Shown here: piece by piece, positions 55,180-62,749 of the stretch
Layout of the letters: every line of letters begins with the position of its first letter
Numbering within the stretch: the stretch's first letter is position 1
NCBI RefSeq assembly: GCF_036786105.1
Contig: NZ_DAIQRQ010000026.1
Location: forward strand, 1-64,000
DNA length: 64,000 nucleotides
Source: Ohtaekwangia sp036786105
GTDB taxonomy: Bacteria > Bacteroidota > Bacteroidia > Cytophagales > Cyclobacteriaceae
Reading direction: 5' to 3'
Position numbers and translations under genes: made by a program
Notes under the pieces: generated by a model
The model's input: only the letters and a program-made list of their open reading frames with translations
What the model was told of the DNA's origin: nothing
The model's database searches: none

Positions 55180-55524
55180 CTAAGGGTTGTTTTTCTGACA
55201 ATTGACCAGCCGCCTGGCCTCCAGCACAATCTGCACTTCAGCAAACAAACCTGCCAGCTCATCAATCTCTTCGTCATTATAGACGATGAGCAAATTGCTG
55301 TGAGGACTCGAAAATATTCGGCACCGACCGTGTGGCAAGGGATGAAAGTTATCGAGCGATTGCCGGTTGGAAAGCACCCATTCGAAAAAACGGATCAACT
55401 GTTCTTCATCAAAAACAAGTAACACATTTTTATAGGCCAGATTAAATTCATGGCAGCACAGGCAACGACTTACATAGCCATTCAGAGACTCCGCCAGTAT
55501 TTCAAGGTTTGATCTTTCGTGCAT
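55180..55524 (-). CDS. DUF6686-like small cytoplasmic protein
   Basis: A 114-residue protein with a CLCCH motif (Cys21, Cys23, Cys24, His25) after SLNGYVSR, followed by EFNLAYKNVLLVFDEEQLIRFFEWV. It resembles the DUF6686 group of Bacteroidota, small Cys-containing proteins often found beside iron-uptake genes. The Cys/His cluster suggests metal binding, but the function is unknown. The start is the ATG at 55524. It is upstream of the siderophore receptor in the same direction, 180 bp apart, with the receptor's own promoter in between. Confidence 0.6.
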   Translation of the reverse strand: MHERSNLEILAESLNGYVSRCLCCHEFNLAYKNVLLVFDEEQLIRFFEWVLSNRQSLDNFHPLPHGRCRIFSSPHSNLLIVYNDEEIDELAGLFAEVQIVLEARRLVNCQKNNP

Positions 55525-55530
55525 TTCTTT

Positions 55531-55630
55531 AGGTTAATCGTTATCATTTAGTGGTTAATCGTTACACATTATTCGCTATCCGTTAGTGTTACCCTTTACG
55601 TGTAACAATTAACGTGAACAATTAACGGAT
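55531..55630. repeat. GTTAATCGTTA-type dispersed repeat
   Basis: Several GGTTAATCGTTA / CGTTAGTGTTA / GTGTAACAATTAACG units, some inverted, lie upstream of the DUF6686-like gene. The rest of the 55525-55848 gap holds no gene. Confidence 0.5.
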
Positions 55631-55848
55631 AAAAGTATAGCGCGCGCTCACCTGATGTCAATCGCCTGCAGCGGGCATTTTTATATACCTGGCGAAGATG
55701 GAAAGAAGGTTATCTGTATGGAAAAGTGGTACTACTTTGTAGCGGGTATATCGCTGGCTTTAGGTTGTTAGCTGTGAGAAGTGACACAAGCCTATAGGAG
55801 AAGAAATAGAAGTATATATAGGTTATCGAAATAGTACAATGTATTAAC

Positions 55849-56502
55849 CTATTTAGGCTTAATCAAACCAAAATCGATCGCGTGGATAACGAACTCGGTG
55901 GGTGATTTTATGTTGAGTTTGCGAATGATACTCTTGCGATGGGTTTGTACTGTATGCGGACTGAGATGCAAATTATCGGCAATTGTCTGTGTGGATTTAC
56001 CTTGCGCTATTAATGTAAGTATTTCTGTTTCACGTGCAGTGAGAATGGAAGCATCGAATGTCTCAGGCTCGGAACTGAAATGCTTCTCCATAATAATGTC
56101 GAGTATCTTGTGGCAATAGAACTTCTCACCACGCGCGGTAGATTGAATCGCCATCATAATCTCCTCACGACTGCACGCTTTGGTGAGATATCCCTTTACT
56201 CCAAGTTGGAGTACATCGAGTATAGTGCCCTTATTGTCATCTGCTGAAATGACGAGAATATTGGTCGCAGGAGATATCTCTTTTACAATCCTGAGGTCAT
56301 CGGGTGTTATGTAGTTGGCGAGGTTGTAGTCGGTGATCAGAAGATCGGGCTTATGTTTTTCCAGCAACGATTCAAGCTGCTCACGGTCAAATACTTCATC
56401 GAGGATGCTCGCATCTTCGCGGGCTTCCAGGAAATGTACCAATCCGGCAGCAGTCAGTGGCTGGTTATCCGCTAATAAAATTCGTATGGGCGCATTCATC
56501 AT
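55849..56502 (-). CDS. NarL/LuxR-type response regulator
   Basis: A 217-residue protein with an N-terminal receiver domain (IRILLADNQPLTAAGLVHFL; phospho-acceptor Asp58 in LLITDYNL; ILVISADD with the usual Ser/Thr; GVKGYLTKAC with the conserved Lys). It has a C-terminal LuxR helix-turn-helix (LTARETEILTLIAQGKSTQTIADNLHLSPHTVQTHRKSII, quoted as a region). No cognate histidine kinase gene is adjacent, so it is an orphan here. Its clean promoter is at 56561-56591. It lies between iron-uptake genes and ferritin, which makes an iron or redox signal possible but unproven. Confidence 0.93.
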   Translation of the reverse strand: MMNAPIRILLADNQPLTAAGLVHFLEAREDASILDEVFDREQLESLLEKHKPDLLITDYNLANYITPDDLRIVKEISPATNILVISADDNKGTILDVLQLGVKGYLTKACSREEIMMAIQSTARGEKFYCHKILDIIMEKHFSSEPETFDASILTARETEILTLIAQGKSTQTIADNLHLSPHTVQTHRKSIIRKLNIKSPTEFVIHAIDFGLIKPK

Positions 56503-56560
56503 TCGTTAATCACTCCTCATTCAAAGCGGAAAGCCACTTACTATTTAGACTAATTCCAAA

Positions 56561-56591
56561 CAAAGTTAAACAGGAATGAAATACATGTCAA
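56561..56591 (-). promoter_or_regulatory. Promoter of the response regulator gene
   Basis: Minus-strand TTG (56591-56589), 20 bases, then TAACTTTG (56568-56561), a full match to the TAnnTTTG consensus. The start codon is 59 bp downstream of the -7 element. Confidence 0.5.
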
Positions 56592-56846
56592 GAAGACGTT
56601 GACTTGGTAACCCTTTTAAAGGTATACGGGCATTTATCTTTTTTGAAGTATTTTCTACCCGATACAAGTGATGTTTTACTACCCTGCACTTTGGTACATA
56701 ATGCCGGGTATACTGTGCACGAGAAGTGAATCTGAAGTAACTTTATATTATAGTGACCCTGAAAAGAAATTTTACGATCGTACTTTGTTATTTGTGACCG
56801 GATACGCTATACTGCTCAAAGACCAAATAACTTTATTATACATCAC

Positions 56847-57413
56847 ATGAAAAAACAATCTTATACTCCGGCCCGGTCCATCACTCCGGAAATAGAAGCA
56901 TTGCTAAATAATCAGATCGTAATGGAAGGTAAGTCTTCTGCTGCGTATCTCTCCATGGCATCGTGGTGCGACACTCAGGGATTTGAAATCTCTGCAGAAT
57001 TTCTCTATAAACATTCTGAAGAAGAGCGCAGACACATGTTGAAACTCTTTCGCTATGTGAACGCTGCGGGTGGCCATGCACTGCAACCGGAAATCTCCGG
57101 CATCAAGCACTCGTTTGCTTCTCTTCGCGAAGTGTTTGAAGCCGTGCTGCATCACGAAATCGAAGTAACCAAATCGATCAACAACATCGTTGATCAGTGC
57201 TTGCAGATAAAGGACTTTGCTACATTTAACTTTCTGCAATGGTATGTAAATGAGCAGCGCGAAGAAGAGACACTGGCGCGCAGAGCTGTTGAGATCTTCG
57301 ACATTATTGGCGAAGAGGGTGTTGGTTTGTGGATGATCGACCAGGAAGTAGGCAAGCTCGAAGCGTATGCTGCACGCGTTTCCGGTAAGATGGGAGGCGA
57401 AGGGAATTATTGA
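56847..57413 (+). CDS. Ferritin
   Basis: A 188-residue four-helix-bundle protein. Ferroxidase-type ligands are seen in NNQIVMEGKSSAAYLSMASW (Glu), the EEERRHMLKLF helix (Glu, His), HHEIEVTKSINN and WYVNEQREEETLARRAVEI (Glu, Gln, Glu). It stores iron as ferric oxide inside a 24-mer shell in the cytoplasm. The start is the ATG at 56847. It stands alone between the response regulator (divergent) and a strong terminator, near the siderophore receptor and PepSY genes, so uptake and storage are grouped. Confidence 0.93.
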   Translation: MKKQSYTPARSITPEIEALLNNQIVMEGKSSAAYLSMASWCDTQGFEISAEFLYKHSEEERRHMLKLFRYVNAAGGHALQPEISGIKHSFASLREVFEAVLHHEIEVTKSINNIVDQCLQIKDFATFNFLQWYVNEQREEETLARRAVEIFDIIGEEGVGLWMIDQEVGKLEAYAARVSGKMGGEGNY

Positions 57414-57436
57414 AATCCCTATAGAAACCAAGACAG

Positions 57437-57461
57437 AGGGCGGTAATTATACCGCCCTTTG
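57437..57461 (+). terminator. Intrinsic terminator of the ferritin gene
   Basis: A perfect 8-bp stem AGGGCGGT / ACCGCCCT with loop AATTAT, followed by TTGTT, 24 bp after the stop. Confidence 0.85.
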
Positions 57462-57526
57462 TTATATATCCTTGATTATTTTTTGCCACACACCTATACC
57501 AGGATGCGAAACCAGATGCCTGTATA

Positions 57527-57919
57527 CTATCGCCCAATCCACTCAAGCGCCGCATCCACATTATCAAAATAGCCGGTGTCTACATACTGTTCCCGTACTG
57601 CATCCATCGTGTCTTGAACAGACATCTTTGTAAACACCTCCGTTGGCAGAATGATAGCAACCCGTTTATACCCGGCTTCTTTTGCACGATAATACCAATC
57701 CGAAGAGGCCCATTGCTGGTCTTCTTCCTGAATAGCACCGAGAAACGTTGTATCCACAATCAGTTTTCCGGTGTTATGCCGCTGCATGGCTGCCAGCATG
57801 CAATCAAGGCCCGTTCTGAACTCATCGGGTGTCGGAGATACCAGCCACTTGGCTACAACAGCCAATGCCGAGTCGTTATAATTTAACGTGAGAAATTCTT
57901 TGAATAGATGCTCTCTCAT
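57527..57919 (-). CDS. SpoIIAA/STAS-like small protein
   Basis: A 130-residue protein without a signal or membrane segment. The strand-helix pattern (FLTLNYNDSALAVVAKWL, then LAAMQRHNTGKLIVDTTFLG, then KEAGYKRVAIILPTEVFTK) fits the SpoIIAA/STAS-SEC14-like fold seen in many Bacteroidota singletons. It is the same general type as 448-876, but the two are not close in sequence. Function unknown. It is convergent with ferritin. Confidence 0.65.
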   Translation of the reverse strand: MREHLFKEFLTLNYNDSALAVVAKWLVSPTPDEFRTGLDCMLAAMQRHNTGKLIVDTTFLGAIQEEDQQWASSDWYYRAKEAGYKRVAIILPTEVFTKMSVQDTMDAVREQYVDTGYFDNVDAALEWIGR

Positions 57920-58000
57920 AGACGGTTGAGTTTATTTTTTTTGAGCAAAGTACCTACAAGCTACCTGTTATTTCAATACCTCATTTACGGGATGAGTATC

Positions 58001-58038
58001 CTTAATCGTTATCCGTTAATCGTTACCGGTTAATCGTT
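58001..58038. repeat. TTAATCGTTA(T/C)CGG tandem repeat
   Basis: Three units of TTAATCGTTA spaced by TCCG/CCGG lie directly after the small gene at 58030-58260 and overlap its last codons. It is the same loose family as 1126-1156, 10378-10417 and 55531-55630. Confidence 0.55.
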
Positions 58039-58260
58039 GCGAGTGTAGTTAATCGCTTCATCTGCCCGGAGCCGGGTGAGTTCAGGCACAATACGGTTGA
58101 CTCTGGTCTCCTTCCAGTCGTCTGTGTAATCTTTTCGACTCATAAATTCGCATGCATCATTCAGCGCAAGCTCTATATTTCCGGCCTTCGTGTACTTTAC
58201 TTTCATAGTACAGTATACCCCTCTTCCTGAAATCTTTCGCAAAACGCAAAAATCTTCCAT
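58030..58260 (-). CDS. Small hypothetical protein
   Basis: The ATG at 58260 (MEDFCVLRKISGRGVYCTMKV) gives 76 residues; a start at 58206 (MKVKYTKAGNIELALNDACE) would give 58. It is soluble and charged, with no recognised motif. The upstream part of the open frame enters the sequence repeated around the scaffold gap and is not believed to be coding. The last codons run into a TTAATCGTTA repeat, so the C terminus may have been shaped by the repeat. Confidence 0.45.
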   Translation of the reverse strand: MEDFCVLRKISGRGVYCTMKVKYTKAGNIELALNDACEFMSRKDYTDDWKETRVNRIVPELTRLRADEAINYTRND

Positions 58261-58345
58261 AGGTTGAGAGTCCCTGAAGATGTTCGGCAAGTGCTTCGCG
58301 CGTGGCAAAATTTTATCGATGTTAAGATCATGAGCGTCTTCTTTG

Positions 58346-58400
58346 TTAGAAGCATCCACACTTTTTCCGCTTCATCCTCCGGCTCTATTCAAAGTTTAAA
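58346..58400 (+). repeat. 55-bp sequence repeated on both sides of the scaffold gap (left)
   Basis: Identical to 58501-58555. The two copies abut the N run exactly, the sign of an unresolved contig overlap rather than a biological repeat. Confidence 0.9.
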
Positions 58401-58500
58401 NNNNNNNNNNNNNNNNNNNNNNNNNNNNNNNNNNNNNNNNNNNNNNNNNNNNNNNNNNNNNNNNNNNNNNNNNNNNNNNNNNNNNNNNNNNNNNNNNNNN
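58401..58500. other. Assembly gap of 100 Ns
   Basis: Exactly 100 unknown bases, the conventional placeholder length. Because both flanks end in the same 55 bp, the true gap may be negative: the contigs may simply overlap by 55 bp. Confidence 0.95.
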
Positions 58501-58555
58501 TTAGAAGCATCCACACTTTTTCCGCTTCATCCTCCGGCTCTATTCAAAGTTTAAA
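58501..58555 (+). repeat. 55-bp sequence repeated on both sides of the scaffold gap (right)
   Basis: An exact copy of 58346-58400. It leads straight into the heptamer tandem repeat. Confidence 0.9.
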
Positions 58556-58640
58556 GTCCAAGGTTTAAGGTTACGCACCAACTTTGAACTTTGAACTTTG
58601 AACTTTGAACTTTAAACTTTGAACTTTTGAACTTTAAACC
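58547..58640. repeat. Tandem heptamer ACTTTGA array
   Basis: After a degenerate AAAGTCCAAGGTTTAAGG start, at least four perfect ACTTTGA units are followed by variant units (ACTTTAA, ACTTTTGA). It is the longest array of this class in the window and lies downstream of prs. Arrays of related units occur at 6178-6240 and 12111-12250. Confidence 0.85.
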
Positions 58641-58671
58641 TGACAAAAGCAGTTCTCCACAGCTCGCGTTA

Positions 58672-59595
58672 TCATATCTGGCTTAAGCTTTTATTATTAA
58701 TCAGGTTTTCCATCGCACGGGCTAACAGCTCGGCACAACTTACCACTTCGATCTTGGGATGATCCAACGCCTCCACGACTGTGTCGGATATATATAGTTT
58801 TTCGATCCGCGACTTTTCCAGGTTCGATAATGCTGCACCGCTCAACACGCCATGGGTACAATAGGCGCAAACTGATTCTGCACCGTGTTCAATGAGCAGA
58901 TCAGCGGCCTTGCAAAGGGTGCCTGCAGTATCTACCAGATCATCGATGATGATTACGTTGCGTCCCTTCACATCACCAATAATCTCCATGTGCGCTACCT
59001 GGTTGGCTTTGAGTCTTTCTTTATTGATAACCACCATCTCTGCATCAAGGTATTTTTTATACTGTTTGATGCGCTTTATACCACCAAAATCAGGACTGCA
59101 TAAACACAGGTGATCGCGCTTGCAGTCTTTGATGTGATCGACAAACAGCTTCAATGACGACAGCGGATCGAGGGGCACTTTATAAAAACCTTCAATGGCA
59201 TTGGTATGCAGATCGAGGGTAATGATGCGATCAGCTCCCATCAACTGAATGATATCAGCTACCATGCGTGAAGAGATCGATGTCCGTTGTCCGTCCCTTC
59301 TCTCCTGCCGGCTGTGCGGAAGGTATGGCATGACCAACACAACCTCGCGTGCGGAAGATCGCCTTGCAGCATCTACGGTCATCAACATCTCGAAGAAATT
59401 CTCGTATGGCATATTTACTTTGGCAATAAGAAAAACGGTTTGTCCGCGTACACTTTCGTTGAAGCGCACAAACAATTCTCCATCCGAAAACTTCTCGGTG
59501 TGCACCGGGTATAACGGCTGCTGAAGGTGCTGTGCAATCTTGGTACCCAGCGAAACAGCAGTAGAGGTAGCGTAAATCTTGATCGTGTTTTCCAT
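58672..59595 (-). CDS. prs: Ribose-phosphate diphosphokinase (PRPP synthetase)
   Basis: The ATG at 59595 (MENTIKIYATSTAVSLG) is preferred to 59604 and gives 307 residues. Landmarks are KFSDGELFVRFNESVRGQ, the ATP/ribose-5-phosphate region MPYLPHSRQERR, LDLHTNAIEGFY and the PRPP-binding loop VIIIDDLVDTAGTLCKA. It makes PRPP from ribose-5-phosphate and ATP. The gene is last in the NAD salvage operon, 15 bp after the nicotinamide phosphoribosyltransferase gene, which consumes PRPP. It may be a second, pathway-dedicated PRPP synthetase rather than the housekeeping copy. Confidence 0.93.
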   Translation of the reverse strand: MENTIKIYATSTAVSLGTKIAQHLQQPLYPVHTEKFSDGELFVRFNESVRGQTVFLIAKVNMPYENFFEMLMTVDAARRSSAREVVLVMPYLPHSRQERRDGQRTSISSRMVADIIQLMGADRIITLDLHTNAIEGFYKVPLDPLSSLKLFVDHIKDCKRDHLCLCSPDFGGIKRIKQYKKYLDAEMVVINKERLKANQVAHMEIIGDVKGRNVIIIDDLVDTAGTLCKAADLLIEHGAESVCAYCTHGVLSGAALSNLEKSRIEKLYISDTVVEALDHPKIEVVSCAELLARAMENLINNKSLSQI

Positions 59596-59610
59596 GACTA
59601 ACAATGATAA

Positions 59611-61065
59611 TCAATTTATTGGCAACGCCTGATTCTTTTTAAGTGCATTTGCCAGCGAATGTTCTGCACGTTCGCGAACCTGCTCGAACGTGTGCTCGCG
59701 CGTGAGTGATCCATTCTCAAAAACCGTCTCTAACTGATCTGGTAAATGCGATGCATCAAGCGCCATTGTTTTAAATGTTCCTTCTTCCATAACCAGTTTG
59801 AGTTTACCTGCTTTGGATGTTTTGAAAGAAGGGATCATCTCTCCTTCAGCATTCATTTCCATTGGAGCTTTCTTTACGTGTACCGGCTTGCCGTTTACTT
59901 CTGCGTATGAACATTTCAATGCGAACTTCTGTGTATCGCGGTTTACTTTCTGCAATAGAGCACCCCCCATGCCCAACACAAGGTTGGCAGCGGCTATACC
60001 TTTGCTTTTCAGCGTCTCGTAGATGGCAGGTATAGATTCATGATCAACACCATCGCCCTGGATTACGCGCACCTGCGGTGGCAACATGCGATAGCCTTTG
60101 CTGTTTATAGTGAAACCGAATTTATCAAAGAGTATATCAAATACTTTCAACAACGTTTGTATCGGATCACCTGAATCAGGACGGATGACCAGTGCTCCTT
60201 TCCGATTGAGAATCTGATCGCGGAACATTTCGCCCCACAAGTTTTCAACCGCGTTAAAAATGTTATAGGAATCGGATACACAGGAGAGAATTCCTTCGGG
60301 ATATGCTTCAAGCACATGACCGAATACTTCGTTCTCTCCTGCCTGGCCCAGCAGTGTCATGATCGAGTGTTCTGTTGCCGGCACCGACATGCCGTATACC
60401 TGCTTCGCGTTATAGTATTTCTGTGCAAACCTGGATGCATATACAGTATCGCTGCCCATAAAATTTACCAGGTGCGCCGATCCACCGAGGCCAGCACTTT
60501 CAACCGAGCTTACACCTCTGAATCCAAAATCATTCAGCACAAAATTGATCGCGCTCCGTGCATCATCATCCGAAGTAAGTTCGAAATATTTCTCCACAAT
60601 CTTTTTCATTTCAAAAGACAACGTTGCTACGGTGCTCGGATACCACACCTGCATCAGCAGGGTTTCCAGAAAATTGGTGAGCCAGAAGCAAGCCGGATCG
60701 GTATTCTCAATCGTCATCAATGCCTGGTGCACGGGAACAGACGTTCCTTCAGCAACCGCTTTAATCTTTACCGGAAGATGACCTCCGTGTTGTTTCAATA
60801 TATACTCAAAGTTACTGCGTTTGAATACATCGCTTCGCCCGAACACACCGCGCATCAGTTCTTCGGCTTCATCTATATCTTCCTTTGTAAACGCAGGGCC
60901 TTGTAAATATTCCTTGAGATAATATTGCAAACCGTAGAACACGGTGTTATCAAACAATCCACCACGACTTTCCAGGTAAGAGTATATCGTGGTAGTTCCC
61001 GGATAATATAGTTTGTGATGGGAGTATTTGTATGCATCGGCCAGGAGAAGAAGATTCGTTTTCAT
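59611..61065 (-). CDS. nadV: Nicotinamide phosphoribosyltransferase
   Basis: A 484-residue protein of the NAMPT/NadV family. Motifs include LLADAYKYSHHKLYYPGT, YLESRGG, the active-site His in VPATEHSIM (His233), VSDSYNIFNAVENLWGE, VIRPDSGDPIQTL and VIQGDGVDHESI. It joins nicotinamide and PRPP to give NMN. It is flanked by genes for the enzyme that supplies PRPP (prs) and the enzyme that adenylylates NMN, so the whole two-step salvage route from nicotinamide to NAD is encoded together. The start is the ATG at 61065. Confidence 0.95.
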   Translation of the reverse strand: MKTNLLLLADAYKYSHHKLYYPGTTTIYSYLESRGGLFDNTVFYGLQYYLKEYLQGPAFTKEDIDEAEELMRGVFGRSDVFKRSNFEYILKQHGGHLPVKIKAVAEGTSVPVHQALMTIENTDPACFWLTNFLETLLMQVWYPSTVATLSFEMKKIVEKYFELTSDDDARSAINFVLNDFGFRGVSSVESAGLGGSAHLVNFMGSDTVYASRFAQKYYNAKQVYGMSVPATEHSIMTLLGQAGENEVFGHVLEAYPEGILSCVSDSYNIFNAVENLWGEMFRDQILNRKGALVIRPDSGDPIQTLLKVFDILFDKFGFTINSKGYRMLPPQVRVIQGDGVDHESIPAIYETLKSKGIAAANLVLGMGGALLQKVNRDTQKFALKCSYAEVNGKPVHVKKAPMEMNAEGEMIPSFKTSKAGKLKLVMEEGTFKTMALDASHLPDQLETVFENGSLTREHTFEQVRERAEHSLANALKKNQALPIN

Positions 61066-61111
61066 ATACTTGGGAATTAAGAGATCAACTATAATTGCAT
61101 TGCCTTCAATC

Positions 61112-62005
61112 TTACAGGTATTTATTCAGAATGGCGGTGAGCTGTGGTATATGTTCTGCCGCTGTACGTTGGCTGTCCATCATTTCTTTTACCGTTTGCA
61201 GGGAGAACCACTGCACTTCCGCAATATCATCGCTACCTGCAGCATCGCCCGATATATATTCTGTAGAGAAAAGTGTTGTAATAATCTTGTCTGACTCATT
61301 TTGGTAGCGCCAGTCTGCCACGCGGAAAGAACCTTCGTATTGCATCGGCGTCACTTCTATATCGCCACACTCTTCACGTAGTTCTCTGGCAGCGGCCTCT
61401 TCGTAACTGTTATCTGTAGGATCAGAGAATCCGCCCAACAATCGCCACTTATTATCGATGTCTTTACGGCCGAGCAATAGCTCGCTTTTGTTATTTCGCA
61501 GTACGGCTATATCTACTGTAGGATATACTTTGAGGTATGTGTTTGCGTACGCGTAGATAATACCAGTTCTGAACTCTTCGGAATCCATTACCTTGTCGCT
61601 GATCTGTTCACGTATCAGCGTGGCACGGAAGCTCCCGTTCTCAGGCAGTTCTACCGTAGCATTGGTACCAGAATAGTAAGTCTTGAAGCTATCACGACTT
61701 CCATAGAGTATAAATTGTGATCCCGGAAATGTATTGGCCAGCAAACTATCAAGATTCTGCGACCACTTTGTATCCAGCGGATGATCAGGCAGCGGCAACA
61801 CCATCACATCGGGATATTCTTTTTTGATCATCTTTTCACGCGTCTGAAAATCCAGCGGGTTTCTTCTGCTTCCCTTTACAGGCGATATGCCCAGCACAAT
61901 CACCATGGTATTATGCTGTTGCCTTACGGATTCGATCAGACTCTTATGACCTTCGTGCAGGTAAGGCGATTGAAAACGCGCGATGATCACGCCAATTTTA
62001 CTCAT
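61112..62005 (-). CDS. Bifunctional NMN adenylyltransferase / Nudix hydrolase
   Basis: A 297-residue fusion. Residues 1-170 form a NadM-type nucleotidyltransferase (IGVIIARFQSPYLHEGHKSL, with HxGH at His17-His20; GISPVKGSRRNPLDFQTREK; ILYGSRDSFKTYYSG). Residues about 180-297 form a Nudix domain, whose box GGFSDPTDNSYEEAAARELREECGD has one extra residue before the E/REL core compared with the standard spacing. The first half makes NAD from NMN and ATP; the second probably cleaves ADP-ribose. Such fusions are known in several bacteria. The gene lies between DUF4291 (13 bp upstream) and nadV (46 bp downstream). Confidence 0.93.
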   Translation of the reverse strand: MSKIGVIIARFQSPYLHEGHKSLIESVRQQHNTMVIVLGISPVKGSRRNPLDFQTREKMIKKEYPDVMVLPLPDHPLDTKWSQNLDSLLANTFPGSQFILYGSRDSFKTYYSGTNATVELPENGSFRATLIREQISDKVMDSEEFRTGIIYAYANTYLKVYPTVDIAVLRNNKSELLLGRKDIDNKWRLLGGFSDPTDNSYEEAAARELREECGDIEVTPMQYEGSFRVADWRYQNESDKIITTLFSTEYISGDAAGSDDIAEVQWFSLQTVKEMMDSQRTAAEHIPQLTAILNKYL

Positions 62006-62017
62006 ACAATGTATTGT

Positions 62018-62647
62018 TTAAGACAGTGCTATTTTGCTAGCCAGTGTTTCGGAGGCTGGCCTGTATATTTCTTCATACGGAATTTCAAGGTCATCTAACC
62101 TGCCGGCTTCCAGAATTTCCCGTTGGCGAACAACGAATGGTGTTATATTCTGTATATCAATAATTAGCTCCTTGCCATATTGATATAGTATATTTCCTTT
62201 CAATCCAAGTTGAATTGCCCTCCGCTCGATCTTATTTCCAAAGAGGTCGTGATCCGGATCCCATTGCAATCGTACGCCGTGCGCCTCAAGATCACGCTTC
62301 CACTCAGCTTCACTGGTATAGAAATACTTGTCGAAAGACGATACTACCGCATCTTGCAAGATCATATCAAAGGTATTTGTACTGATCGTGATTGCCAGAA
62401 TATTTTCCTGTCCTTCCTTGGTTGCCCATCCGCTTCGATACATCATCCACAAGAAATTAGGCTTTATCCACGACATTCTGTTGTAACTAAAGTCTTTTTC
62501 AAATTGCTTATGTTCTACAGCATAGTCTGCAATTGGCTGTCTGTAAGCTTGATATACAACTATGTTTCCATTCGGCTGACTCGCGACAATATGTCTTCCT
62601 TCTTTCGGCAAACGGGTTACGCTTTCTTTGTAACGTTCTGTTTTCAT
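62018..62647 (-). CDS. DUF4291 protein, first gene of NAD salvage operon
   Basis: A 209-residue soluble protein with the DUF4291 hallmarks IVVYQAYRQPIADYAVEH, FSYNRMSWIKPNFLWMMYRS, GWATKEGQENILAITI and SEAEWKRDLEAHGVRLQWDP, followed by DHDLFGNKIERRAIQLGLKG. No reaction is established for the family here. Its steady place in front of NAD genes in this locus, with a regulator dyad 6 bp before its ATG, suggests a part in NAD or ADP-ribose metabolism; that is inference. The ATG is at 62647. Confidence 0.85.
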   Translation of the reverse strand: MKTERYKESVTRLPKEGRHIVASQPNGNIVVYQAYRQPIADYAVEHKQFEKDFSYNRMSWIKPNFLWMMYRSGWATKEGQENILAITISTNTFDMILQDAVVSSFDKYFYTSEAEWKRDLEAHGVRLQWDPDHDLFGNKIERRAIQLGLKGNILYQYGKELIIDIQNITPFVVRQREILEAGRLDDLEIPYEEIYRPASETLASKIALS

Positions 62648-62653
62648 ATTCTT

Positions 62654-62676
62654 ATTTGTGTATTATATACGCAAAT
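62654..62676. promoter_or_regulatory. NrtR-type operator candidate 1
   Basis: A 9-5-9 palindrome: ATTTGTGTA, five bases TTATA, then TACGCAAAT (8 of 9 half-site positions pair). It lies directly before the DUF4291 start codon and overlaps a perfect minus-strand TATATTTG -7 element. Confidence 0.6.
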
Positions 62677-62679
62677 ATA
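62672..62679 (-). promoter_or_regulatory. Probable -7 element of the NAD salvage operon
   Basis: TATATTTG on the minus strand, an exact TAnnTTTG match, 25-32 bp before the DUF4291 ATG and overlapping operator candidate 1. A clear -33 TTG at the usual spacing is not seen. Confidence 0.4.
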
Positions 62680-62706
62680 AAAACAAGGTTGATTGCCTGG
62701 TTATTA

Positions 62707-62729
62707 ATTTGTGTATTTTTTACAATAAT
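62707..62729. promoter_or_regulatory. NrtR-type operator candidate 2
   Basis: The same 9-5-9 layout as site 1: an identical left half ATTTGTGTA, five Ts, then TACAATAAT (a weaker right half). The centre is 53 bp from site 1, close to five helical turns. It lies between the nrtR stop and site 1. Confidence 0.5.
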
Positions 62730-62749
62730 TTCAGTTAATTACCAGGAGA

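Noticed and set aside
56668..56850. 60-residue plus-strand frame just before ferritin
   Set aside because: It covers the expected ferritin promoter region and overlaps the ferritin start; no domain.
58261..58359. N-terminal extension of the small gene at 58030-58260
   Set aside because: It would run into the 55-bp block duplicated around the assembly gap; the ATG at 58260 is a better start.
58547..58640. CRISPR-like array
   Set aside because: The unit is only 7 bp with no unique spacers and no cas genes, so it is a simple tandem repeat.
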